The notes under the pieces are model-generated. The model worked only from the letters and a program-made list of their open reading frames with translations. It had not been told where the DNA came from and searched no databases. This document shows positions 7,979-15,124 of a stretch of DNA of 64,000 nt, piece by piece; within the stretch, counting starts at the first letter, position 1, and each line of letters begins with the position of its first letter. Origin of the DNA: JANPPS01 sp965246925 (GTDB lineage: Bacteria > Pseudomonadota > Alphaproteobacteria > Acetobacterales > Acetobacteraceae). The stretch lies in contig OZ251994.1 of assembly GCA_965246925.1 (NCBI GenBank), positions 2,108,001-2,172,000 of the forward strand. The letters are read 5' to 3'. Position numbers and translations under genes: made by a program.

Positions 7979-9235
7979 ATGAACGACGGAACGAGACCGT
8001 TGCCTGCACATCCTACCCCCAGCGTGCCGCAGGGTTCCAGCCCGCTTGCCCTTCAAAACGCCGGTATCGTCGCGGCGCTCGCACTCGGACGCATCGCGTT
8101 CGGCTTCCAATTTCAGACCCTGGCCTCGCTCGGGCCGGAGCTGGTGCGGGTCATGGGGCTGGACTACGCCGCGCTCGGCACGCTGGTCGGCCTGTATATG
8201 GCGCCGGGCATGCTGATCGCGCTGCCGGGTGGCTTGCTGGGCCGGCGCTTTGGGGAGCGCCTCGTCGTAGGCGTGGGCTTCGCGCTCATGGCGGGCGGCG
8301 CGTTGCTGGCCGCTGCGGCCACGGCGCCACCCGGAATCGGGTTGGGCCGGGCAGTATCGGGCGCAGGTGCGGTGGCGCTCACGGTCATGCAGGGCAAGAT
8401 GGTCAGCGACCGGTTCCAGGGGCCGGGCTTCGTGACCGTGATGGGCATCCTGGTCGGGATGTTCCCCGTCGGCGTGGGCCTGGCCGGCATCGCGCTGGCG
8501 CCCATGCTGGCGCGCTTCGGCTGGCCCGGCCTCTTCCTCATGGGCGGCGGCATCGCGGTCCTGGCGGCCCTGGTCATGGCCGTCTCGATGCGCGCCGGCC
8601 CCGTGCCGCTGCGTGAAGCCGGAGGCTGGTCCATGCCGAGCCGGCAGGAATGCGGGCTGGTCGCGGCCGCGGGACTGGTCTGGACATTCTACAATGCCGG
8701 ATATTACGGCTTCCTGTCCTACCTGCCGTCCCTACTGGCATCGCGCGGCCATGCGGCGGGTGAGGCGGCGCTGGTGCTGACCATCGCCACCTGGACCAAC
8801 CTGCCCGCCACGATCCTGGGCGGCTGGCTCGCCGGGCGCTGGGGCGGGAGCCGGGTGTTCGCGCTAGGCACGGCGTCCATGCTCCTTGCGGTCGCGGGAC
8901 CGGCGCTGCTGGACTGGCCGCTCGTGTGGGGGCTGCTGTTCGGCAGCCTCGGCTCGATCCATGCCGGGGTGATCGTCGCGCGCGGCACGCTATCCGCCCG
9001 TCAGGAGAACCGCTCCGTGGGGATGGGTGTGTTTTACACCGTCTATTATGTGGGCGGCACCGGGCTGCCCTGGCTGTGCGGACGGGCGGCGGACGCGGCC
9101 GGCACGCCCGGCGGCGCGCTGCTGATGGGCGCGGCGCTGACCAGCCTGTCCATACCATGCTTCGTTCTGCACCGGCGCTGGGCGGCGTCGTCACCTTTTG
9201 TCGTGAGCGAGCGAACCCGGGACGGCGGGCCGTGA
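7979..9235 (+). CDS. Major facilitator superfamily transporter (NarK/CynX-like)
   Basis: A 418-residue protein with about twelve hydrophobic segments. The loop after the second segment reads GGLLGRRFGERLVVG, a good match to MFS motif A (G-x3-D/G-R-x-G-R-R). Overall pattern resembles cyanate or nitrate/nitrite permeases and small organic anion transporters. The first 25 residues are hydrophilic and proline-rich, so the real start may be slightly downstream; the ATG at 7979 lies only 14 bases from the start of ohr on the other strand. Substrate cannot be inferred from context. Confidence 0.85.
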   Translation: MNDGTRPLPAHPTPSVPQGSSPLALQNAGIVAALALGRIAFGFQFQTLASLGPELVRVMGLDYAALGTLVGLYMAPGMLIALPGGLLGRRFGERLVVGVGFALMAGGALLAAAATAPPGIGLGRAVSGAGAVALTVMQGKMVSDRFQGPGFVTVMGILVGMFPVGVGLAGIALAPMLARFGWPGLFLMGGGIAVLAALVMAVSMRAGPVPLREAGGWSMPSRQECGLVAAAGLVWTFYNAGYYGFLSYLPSLLASRGHAAGEAALVLTIATWTNLPATILGGWLAGRWGGSRVFALGTASMLLAVAGPALLDWPLVWGLLFGSLGSIHAGVIVARGTLSARQENRSVGMGVFYTVYYVGGTGLPWLCGRAADAAGTPGGALLMGAALTSLSIPCFVLHRRWAASSPFVVSERTRDGGP

Positions 9236-9283
9236 CAATGGACCCCGGCGCGCCATATGATCGCATTCGAAGAGGGCATCCAC

Positions 9284-10204
9284 ATGCTGATTAAGGCACG
9301 CAAAGGCTGGGAACTGAACGAGCGGGACGTAACGCCGGAGGGCCTCGCGGTGACGCGCCGCGCCGCGCTGGCGGGAGCGGGAGCCTTGATCGCCGCACCG
9401 GGCCTGGCCCTGGCCCAGGGCGCCCCGCGCAATCCGAAATACGAGGCCGGACGGGACATCACGGCCGAGGCCGACGCCACCAGCTACAACAATTACTATG
9501 AATTCGGCACCAGCAAATCCATCAGCCGCGCCGCCCAGCGCCTGCCGGTCAGCCCCTGGGCCATCCAGGTGGACGGCATGGTGGCCAAGCCGCGCACGAT
9601 CGATCTCGACGCGCTCCTGAAGCAAGTCTCGCTCGAGGAGCGCATCTACCGGCACCGCTGCGTCGAGGGCTGGGGCATGACCGTGCCCTGGACCGGCTTC
9701 GCGCTCCGGGACCTGGTCAAGATTTGCGAGCCCACCGCCGCGGCCAAATACGTCCAGTTCGAAACTCTGGCCGATCCCAAGACCATGCCCGGCCTCCGCT
9801 CCTCGCAATTCGAGTGGCCGTATGTCGAGGGCGTGACCATCGCCGAGGCGAACAACGACCTCGCCTTCATGGCCACCGGCATGTACGGCAAGACGCTGCC
9901 CAAGCAGGATGGCGCGCCGGTCCGGCTGGTCCTGCCGTGGAAATATGGCTTCAAGTCCATCAAGTCGATCGTGAAGATCACCTTCACCGACAAACGCCCA
10001 AAGACCTTTTGGGAAGGGCTGCAGCCGTCCGAGTACGGCTTCTGGGCCAACGTGAACCCGGCCGTCCCGCACCCCCGCTGGTCCCAGGCGACCGAGCGGC
10101 TGCTCACGACGGAGGAGCGGGTGCCGACGAAGATCTACAACGGCTACGGTGACGTCGTGGCCTCGCTCTACACCGGCCTCGGCTCGGAAAGGCTGTTCGT
10201 CTAG
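9284..10204 (+). CDS. msrP: Protein-methionine-sulfoxide reductase catalytic subunit MsrP
   Basis: A 306-residue molybdopterin protein of the YedY/MsrP family that repairs oxidised methionines of periplasmic proteins. It has a Tat signal (RR at 25-26 in VTRRAALAGAGAL, cleavage near ALAQG), the molybdenum ligand Cys126 in YRHRCVEGWGM, and the conserved LPWKYGFKS and PRWSQATER segments. I place the start at ATG 9284 because AGAGGG precedes it at the right distance; the ATG at 9257 adds nine residues without a ribosome binding site. Normally msrP is followed by msrQ, encoding a heme membrane subunit; here a different small membrane protein follows with no gap. Confidence 0.95.
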   Translation: MLIKARKGWELNERDVTPEGLAVTRRAALAGAGALIAAPGLALAQGAPRNPKYEAGRDITAEADATSYNNYYEFGTSKSISRAAQRLPVSPWAIQVDGMVAKPRTIDLDALLKQVSLEERIYRHRCVEGWGMTVPWTGFALRDLVKICEPTAAAKYVQFETLADPKTMPGLRSSQFEWPYVEGVTIAEANNDLAFMATGMYGKTLPKQDGAPVRLVLPWKYGFKSIKSIVKITFTDKRPKTFWEGLQPSEYGFWANVNPAVPHPRWSQATERLLTTEERVPTKIYNGYGDVVASLYTGLGSERLFV

Positions 10205-10498
10205 ATGCTGGCCCGCCTCTTCGCGGTCATGGCGGCGGTCCTCCTGGTGGCGTCGGTGGCGCTGGGAGCGCTGCTGCCGCCTGGCACCAACCTGGCGCAA
10301 GCCATGCTGGATATGAATGAGGGCAGCGTCAAAGCTTTTCAGGGTATGAACCCGCGCTGGACTTGGGATTGGCTGTGCGTGCCGCTGCTGGCTCGCCCGG
10401 TCTGGCTCATTCCCGCCGCCCTCGGACTGATCTGCGCCGGGTTCGCCGCCACCTTCAACCTCGGCCAGGCATCCTCGTCCCGGCGAAAGCGCAGTTAG
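10205..10498 (+). CDS. Small two-helix membrane protein directly after msrP
   Basis: A 97-residue protein starting at the base after the msrP stop. It has one hydrophobic segment at about residues 4-25, a central hydrophilic stretch with NPRWTWDWLCVP, and a second at about 62-84, then a basic tail (SSSRRKRS). The arrangement implies translation from the msrP message. It is not MsrQ, which is about 200 residues with several histidine-bearing helices. Family not recognised. An MsrP partner or membrane anchor is possible but is inference. The stop region overlaps the convergent Nudix gene by 4 bases. Confidence 0.7.
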   Translation: MLARLFAVMAAVLLVASVALGALLPPGTNLAQAMLDMNEGSVKAFQGMNPRWTWDWLCVPLLARPVWLIPAALGLICAGFAATFNLGQASSSRRKRS

Positions 10499-10923
10499 AC
10501 CCTGCCGAGAACGGTCTGCGCCGCCGTGATCACCCGGTGCGCCTCGCTCCAAAGCTCATACGGCGCCAACGTATCGAGCGGCGCCCAAACCGCATCCGTC
10601 ACGTCGTCGCCGGCCACCGGCTCCCCCGCCAGCCATTGCCCGGCGAAGTCCAGGATCGTATAATGAAACAGGATCGCACCCGCCGCGTCCCGGTGTATGC
10701 TGTCCACGTTCGCTGCCAGGATCAGCGGCCCGGCGGTCACTCCCGTCTCCTCCAGTAGCTCCCGCCGGGCGCCGTCCACTGCGGTTTCGCCCAGTTCTTG
10801 ACGTCCGCCGGGTAGGCTCCACGAGCCCGCGTTGGGCGCTTTGCCCCGGCGCACCAGCAGCACCGACGCCGCCTTGAACAGCGCGACGCCCAGGCCCACG
10901 ACGGGACGCTCCACTTCATCCAA
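10495..10923 (-). CDS. Nudix hydrolase
   Basis: A 142-residue protein with a complete Nudix box at residues 40-62 (G-x5-E-x7-REL-x-EETGV; catalytic E58 and E59), the signature of enzymes that cleave nucleoside diphosphates linked to another moiety. Length and overall pattern (early VVGLGVALF strand, LVRRGK, SWSLPGG) match MutT/ADP-ribose-pyrophosphatase-like family members. Substrate is undetermined. The gene is single, convergent with the msrP pair and divergent from the TRAP transporter genes. Confidence 0.9.
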   Translation of the reverse strand: MDEVERPVVGLGVALFKAASVLLVRRGKAPNAGSWSLPGGRQELGETAVDGARRELLEETGVTAGPLILAANVDSIHRDAAGAILFHYTILDFAGQWLAGEPVAGDDVTDAVWAPLDTLAPYELWSEAHRVITAAQTVLGRV

Positions 10924-10944
10924 GGCACTACCCCACTATCGCGC

Positions 10945-10973
10945 TTGCCTGTGTAAGATCGCCGTCGTATCGC
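10945..10973 (+). promoter_or_regulatory. Candidate sigma-70-type promoter for the TRAP operon
   Basis: TTGCCT at 10945-10950 and TATCGC at 10968-10973 are 17 bases apart, 38 bases before the dctP start. A strong GGAGGA ribosome binding site sits just before the ATG at 11011. The -10 match is moderate only. Confidence 0.4.
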
Positions 10974-11010
10974 ACCAAGAAGCGCCACACAGTGGCATAC
11001 GGAGGAACCG

Positions 11011-12027
11011 ATGCACATCACCCGCCGCACCGCCTTGGGCTTGCTCGCCGCACCGGCTCTTCTGACCGGAAGCGCCCGCGCCGCCGAGGCACGCATTTTG
11101 AAGATCAGCCACCAATTCCCCGGTGGCACCATCGAGCAAGGCGACTTCCGCGACCGCCTGTGCCGCAAGTTTGCCGTGGAAGTGCAGCGGCGCACCAATG
11201 GGGAGCTCGGGTTCGAGATCTATCCCGGCTCGTCGCTCATGAAGACCGTGGCGCAGTTCTCGGCGCTGCGCCGGGGCGCGCTGGACATGACGGCCTACCC
11301 GCTCGCCTATGCCGGCGGTGAAATGCCGGAGGTCAATATCGGCCTCATGCCCTGCCTGGTCACCACCTACGAGCAGGGCATGGCCTGGAAGACGCAACCG
11401 ATCGGGCGCGAGCTGACGGCGCTGCTGGAAAAGCGCGGCGTGAAGATCATCACCTGGGTCTGGCAATCAGGCGGCACGGCGTCCCGCAATGTATCGATTG
11501 TGCAGCCGGACGACACCAAGGGCCAAAAGATGCGCGGCGGCTCCCGCGAAATGGACCAGATGCTGAAAGCGGCCGGCGCCATCATCAGCTCCGTGCCCAG
11601 CAACGAAATCTACGCCGCCATGCAAACCGGCTCGCTCGACGCCGCCGTCACCAGCAGCACGAGCCTTATCTCCTTCCGGCTGGAGGAAATCAGCAAGGCC
11701 GTCACCACCGGCCGCACCGGCAGCTTCTGGTTCATGCTCGAGCCGCTGCTGATGAGCAAGCAGGTGTTCGACAGCCTCACGCCGGCGCAGCAGAAGGCGG
11801 TCGAAGAGGTCGGGCTGGAGATGGAAGCATTCGGCCTCGCCTCGGCCAAGGCCGACGATGACGCGCTGGCCGCCGTGTATGCCAAGGTGGGCGTGACCGC
11901 CAAGGACATGGACGCGGCCGCTATCGGCAAGTGGAAGGAGCTGGCGCAGGCCACGGCCTGGAAGGACTTCGCCGAACGCAACGCCTCCTGCGCCGCGCTG
12001 CTGAAACTGGCCGAGGCGGTGGCTTGA
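11011..12027 (+). CDS. dctP: TRAP transporter substrate-binding protein (DctP family)
   Basis: A 338-residue periplasmic protein with a signal peptide (MHITRRTALGLLAAPALL, cleavage near ARAAEA; the RR suggests possible Tat export). The body has the DctP pattern: LKISHQFPGGT near the N-terminus, GELGFEIYPGSSL, and the ligand region QKMRGGSREMDQMLKAAGA, which contains the arginine that usually binds a carboxylate. It delivers a small, probably carboxylated substrate to the DctQ-DctM membrane complex. GGAGGA precedes the ATG at good spacing. It overlaps the dctQ start by 4 bases. Confidence 0.93.
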   Translation: MHITRRTALGLLAAPALLTGSARAAEARILKISHQFPGGTIEQGDFRDRLCRKFAVEVQRRTNGELGFEIYPGSSLMKTVAQFSALRRGALDMTAYPLAYAGGEMPEVNIGLMPCLVTTYEQGMAWKTQPIGRELTALLEKRGVKIITWVWQSGGTASRNVSIVQPDDTKGQKMRGGSREMDQMLKAAGAIISSVPSNEIYAAMQTGSLDAAVTSSTSLISFRLEEISKAVTTGRTGSFWFMLEPLLMSKQVFDSLTPAQQKAVEEVGLEMEAFGLASAKADDDALAAVYAKVGVTAKDMDAAAIGKWKELAQATAWKDFAERNASCAALLKLAEAVA

Positions 12028-12614
12028 GCACACACGGGATCGACGCCGCCAGCGGGGCTATTCCCGCGGCCGATATCCCCCGTGTGGGCCTGCTCGGTCT
12101 GTTGCAGACGGGGCTGAACGGCCTGAACGACCTCATGGCGTTCGGTTCCGCTATCGCCATCGCCGCGGCCGGCATCGTGCTGACGTGGGAGGTCGCCGGG
12201 CGCTACTTCTTCAGCACTGCGAGCGATTGGCAGGATGAACTCAGCACTTTCTTGCTGATCGGCGCCACCTTCGCGTCCGCCGCCTGGATCCAGGCCCGGC
12301 GCGGCCACGTCGCCATCGACGCCCTAGCCGCGATCTTGCCCCCGGGCATCGACCGGATCAGGCGTATCATGGCGGACATCCTGAGCTTCGCCTTCGTGAC
12401 GTTCTTCGCCTGGAAAAGCGTCACCCTGCTGCTGGAGGCGATCGACGAGGGGCAGACCACACCCAGCTCGTGGGGCCCGCCGCTCTGGGTGCCATACTCC
12501 TGCATGGCGGTGGGCATGAGCCTGCTGGCAGTGCAATTGCTGCTGCAGGCCCTGGGCTCTCGCCACGCCTCCAGCGCGCCCGCGCATCTGGCTGCCCCGC
12601 AGCTCGCTTCATGA
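12024..12614 (+). CDS. dctQ: TRAP transporter small permease subunit (DctQ family)
   Basis: About 196 residues with four hydrophobic segments, as expected for DctQ. I place the start at TTG 12024, which overlaps the dctP stop in the coupled form TTGA; the open frame continues upstream only as a shadow of dctP. The motif TWEVAGRYFF-x-DWQDEL is the family signature for the first membrane segments. It partners DctM and DctP in sodium-driven uptake. It overlaps dctM by 4 bases (ATGA). Confidence 0.88.
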   Translation: MSTHGIDAASGAIPAADIPRVGLLGLLQTGLNGLNDLMAFGSAIAIAAAGIVLTWEVAGRYFFSTASDWQDELSTFLLIGATFASAAWIQARRGHVAIDALAAILPPGIDRIRRIMADILSFAFVTFFAWKSVTLLLEAIDEGQTTPSSWGPPLWVPYSCMAVGMSLLAVQLLLQALGSRHASSAPAHLAAPQLAS

Positions 12615-13957
12615 GCCCGCTGCAGCTTGGCCTCGCCTATGGCGGCACCACGCTGCTGGCGCTGTTCTCCGGCATGCCGATCGCCTTTGCGCTGGGAGGC
12701 GTGGCCGTGCTGTTCATGCTGGGCTTCATGCCCGCGGCCTCGCTCGATACCGTCGCACAGAATGTCTATGAGGAGCTGGCCAGCATCACCCTGCTGACCA
12801 TCCCGCTCTTTATTTTAAAGGGCGCCGCGATCGGTAAGTCCCGCGCCGGCAAAGACCTGTATGACGCGCTGCACACCTGGCTGAACCGCGTGCCCGGCGG
12901 CCTGGGCGTCGCCGTCGTGCTCGCCTGCGGCCTGTTCGCCGCCATGGCCGGCAGTAGCCCCGCGACTTGCTCGGCCATCGGCAGCTCGGGGATTCCCGAG
13001 ATGCGCCGCCGCGGCTATTCACCCGGCTTCGCCGCCGGGCTGGTGGCGGCGGGCGGCACGCTCGGCATCCTGCTGCCGCCCAGCATCGTGCTGATCCTGT
13101 ACGCCGTCGCCGCCGAGCAATCGCTGGGCCGGCTGTTCCTCGCCGGCATCGGGCCCGGCATCCTGTTGCTGATCTTGTTCTCCTTATATGCCGTCTTCCG
13201 CTGGCGCACCGAGTTCACCGCCGCCACCGCCGTGGCCAGCGCGGGCGGGGCACGGTCGGAAATCCTGCGCCAGGACCGCTACACGATGAGGGAACGCCTG
13301 ACGTCGCTGCCGCGCGTGCTGCCGTTCTTGGTGCTGCTCACGGGCGTCATGGTGGCGCTCTACGGCGGCATCGCCACCCCGTCCGAGACCGCGGGCCTCG
13401 GCGCCGTCATGGCCCTGGCGCTGATCGCCGTGGTGTATGGCGCCTACCGCACGTCCGATCTGAAGCCGATCTTCATCGGCACCCTCGGTGAGAGCGGCAT
13501 GCTGCTGATGATCATCGGTATGAGCCTGCTGTATTCGTACGTGATGAGCTACTTGCACATCAGCCAGGCCGCCGCCGGCTGGATCGTAGGGCTTGGCCTG
13601 TCGAAATGGCTCCTGCTGTCAGCCATATTGTTATTGGTGGTCATGCTCGGCTTCTTCTTGCCCCCTGTCTCTATCATCCTGATGACCGCGCCGATCATCC
13701 TGCCACCCCTCCGCGCCGCTGGCTTCGACCTCATTTGGTTCGGCGTCGTCATGGCAGTGGTGATGGAGATGGGCCTCATCCACCCGCCCGTCGGCCTCAA
13801 CATCTTCGTCATCAACCGCATCGCCCCCGACATCGGCCTGGGCCCGATCATCTGGGGCACCATCCCCTTCGTCATACTCATGGCCGTCGCCGTGGTGATC
13901 CTGTCCTTCGTCCCCGGCATCGCCATGTGGCTCCCCACCCTCGTTTATACGAAGTGA
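12611..13957 (+). CDS. dctM: TRAP transporter large permease subunit (DctM family)
   Basis: A 448-residue, roughly twelve-helix protein that forms the sodium-coupled transport channel. Start at ATG 12611 overlapping the dctQ stop. Family hallmarks: GMPIAFALGGVAVLF at the N-terminus, the MAGSSPATCSAIGS segment, GILLPPSIVLILY, and MGLIHPPVGLNIFVI near the C-terminus. Together with dctP and dctQ it completes a tripartite transporter. The DAO-type oxidoreductase starts 51 bases later on the same strand and may act on the imported substrate. Confidence 0.95.
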   Translation: MSPLQLGLAYGGTTLLALFSGMPIAFALGGVAVLFMLGFMPAASLDTVAQNVYEELASITLLTIPLFILKGAAIGKSRAGKDLYDALHTWLNRVPGGLGVAVVLACGLFAAMAGSSPATCSAIGSSGIPEMRRRGYSPGFAAGLVAAGGTLGILLPPSIVLILYAVAAEQSLGRLFLAGIGPGILLLILFSLYAVFRWRTEFTAATAVASAGGARSEILRQDRYTMRERLTSLPRVLPFLVLLTGVMVALYGGIATPSETAGLGAVMALALIAVVYGAYRTSDLKPIFIGTLGESGMLLMIIGMSLLYSYVMSYLHISQAAAGWIVGLGLSKWLLLSAILLLVVMLGFFLPPVSIILMTAPIILPPLRAAGFDLIWFGVVMAVVMEMGLIHPPVGLNIFVINRIAPDIGLGPIIWGTIPFVILMAVAVVILSFVPGIAMWLPTLVYTK

Positions 13958-13959
13958 CT

Positions 13960-13990
13960 TCCCGGGTCTGAGCTTGCGTCCCGCCCGGGA
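13960..13990. terminator. Weak inverted repeat between dctM and the oxidoreductase
   Basis: TCCCGGG at 13960-13966 pairs with CCCGGGA at 13984-13990 around a 17-base loop. With no T run it may be only an attenuating hairpin. Confidence 0.25.
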
Positions 13991-14008
13991 GCCGCCGATG
14001 TTACCGGC

Positions 14009-15124
14009 ATGGATACGCATGCAGTCGACGTGATCGTGGTGGGCGCCGGAATCGTGGGCGCCACCGTCGCCGCCCACCTGGCCCCGGACCACCGGGTCGC
14101 CCTGATCGAGGCGGAGGAGGCAGCCGGCTACCACACCACCGGCCGCTCCGCCGCCATCTGGATCCTGAACTACGGCCCCCCCAGCGTCCGCGTGCTGACC
14201 GGTCAGTCGCGCGCGTTCTTCGAGGCACCGCCCCCCGGCTTCGCCGACACGCCCATCCTCTCGCCCCGCCCGGTCGTGTTCCTGGCGCCCCCGGAGCAGC
14301 TGAACCACCTGCACACCATGCTGTCGGCCGGCACCGCCCTACGGGAGGCGTCGATCGCCGAGATCACCGGACTAGTCCCCGCCCTTCGCCCCGGCTACGC
14401 CGCGGCCGCCGCGATCGAGGAGGACGCGTTCGACATGGACGTGGCGCAGCTGCACCAAGGCTTCCTGCGCCAGCTGCGGGCCCATGGCGGCGAGTTGGCG
14501 CTCCGCAGCCGCACCGGGCGGATCGACCGCGAATCCGGCCGCTGGCGGGTCGAGACGTCCGGCGGCGGCTCATTCACCGCCCCCGTCATCGTGAACGCCT
14601 CCGGCGCCTGGGGCGATGAGGTCGCCAAGCAGGCCGGCGTGACCCCGGTCGGCCTCGTGCCCAAGCGCCGCACCGGCTGCGTGATCGACCCGACCCCCTG
14701 GAATGCCACGAAATGGCCCATGGTCAACGACGTGGACCACACCTGGTATATCCGCCCCGAGGCCCGCACCAAGATGATGGTGAGCCCGGCGGACGAGACC
14801 GACATGCACCCGCATGACGTAGCCCCGGACGAGCTGGACGTGGCCATCGCCATCGACCGCATGCAGCAGGCGCTGGATATCGAGGTCCGCCGCGTGGAGC
14901 ATAGCTGGGCGGGGCTCCGCACTTTCGCGCCCGACCGTAACTTCGTGCTGGGCTGGGACGCCGCGGCAGAGGGCTTCTTCTGGTGCGTGGGGCAGGGCGG
15001 GTATGGCATTCAAACCTCGCCCGCGGCCGGCAAGCTCGCCGCGGACGTGATCTCCGGCCGCGACCCCGGCCCGTCCGGCGCCATCCTCGACACCATCAGC
15101 CCCCGGCGTTTCGCGCACGCATGA
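14009..15124 (+). CDS. FAD-dependent oxidoreductase, DAO family
   Basis: A 371-residue protein with an N-terminal Rossmann dinucleotide motif GAGIVG (G12-x-G14-x2-G17), an acidic residue ending the second strand (LIEAE), and C-terminal motifs of the D-amino acid oxidase/glycine oxidase superfamily (WAGLRTFAPDRNFVLG, VGQGGYGIQTSPAAG). Such enzymes oxidise amines or amino and hydroxy acids with FAD. Placement 51 bases after the TRAP transporter suggests it oxidises what that transporter imports. Its stop overlaps the next start by 4 bases (ATGA). Exact substrate not deducible. Confidence 0.88.
   Translation: MDTHAVDVIVVGAGIVGATVAAHLAPDHRVALIEAEEAAGYHTTGRSAAIWILNYGPPSVRVLTGQSRAFFEAPPPGFADTPILSPRPVVFLAPPEQLNHLHTMLSAGTALREASIAEITGLVPALRPGYAAAAAIEEDAFDMDVAQLHQGFLRQLRAHGGELALRSRTGRIDRESGRWRVETSGGGSFTAPVIVNASGAWGDEVAKQAGVTPVGLVPKRRTGCVIDPTPWNATKWPMVNDVDHTWYIRPEARTKMMVSPADETDMHPHDVAPDELDVAIAIDRMQQALDIEVRRVEHSWAGLRTFAPDRNFVLGWDAAAEGFFWCVGQGGYGIQTSPAAGKLAADVISGRDPGPSGAILDTISPRRFAHA

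Noticed and set aside
9257..9283. Upstream ATG for msrP
   Set aside because: It lacks a ribosome binding site, whereas ATG 9284 has AGAGGG at proper distance.
10205..10498. Small gene after msrP considered as MsrQ
   Set aside because: Half the length, two helices rather than several, and no candidate heme-ligand histidines.
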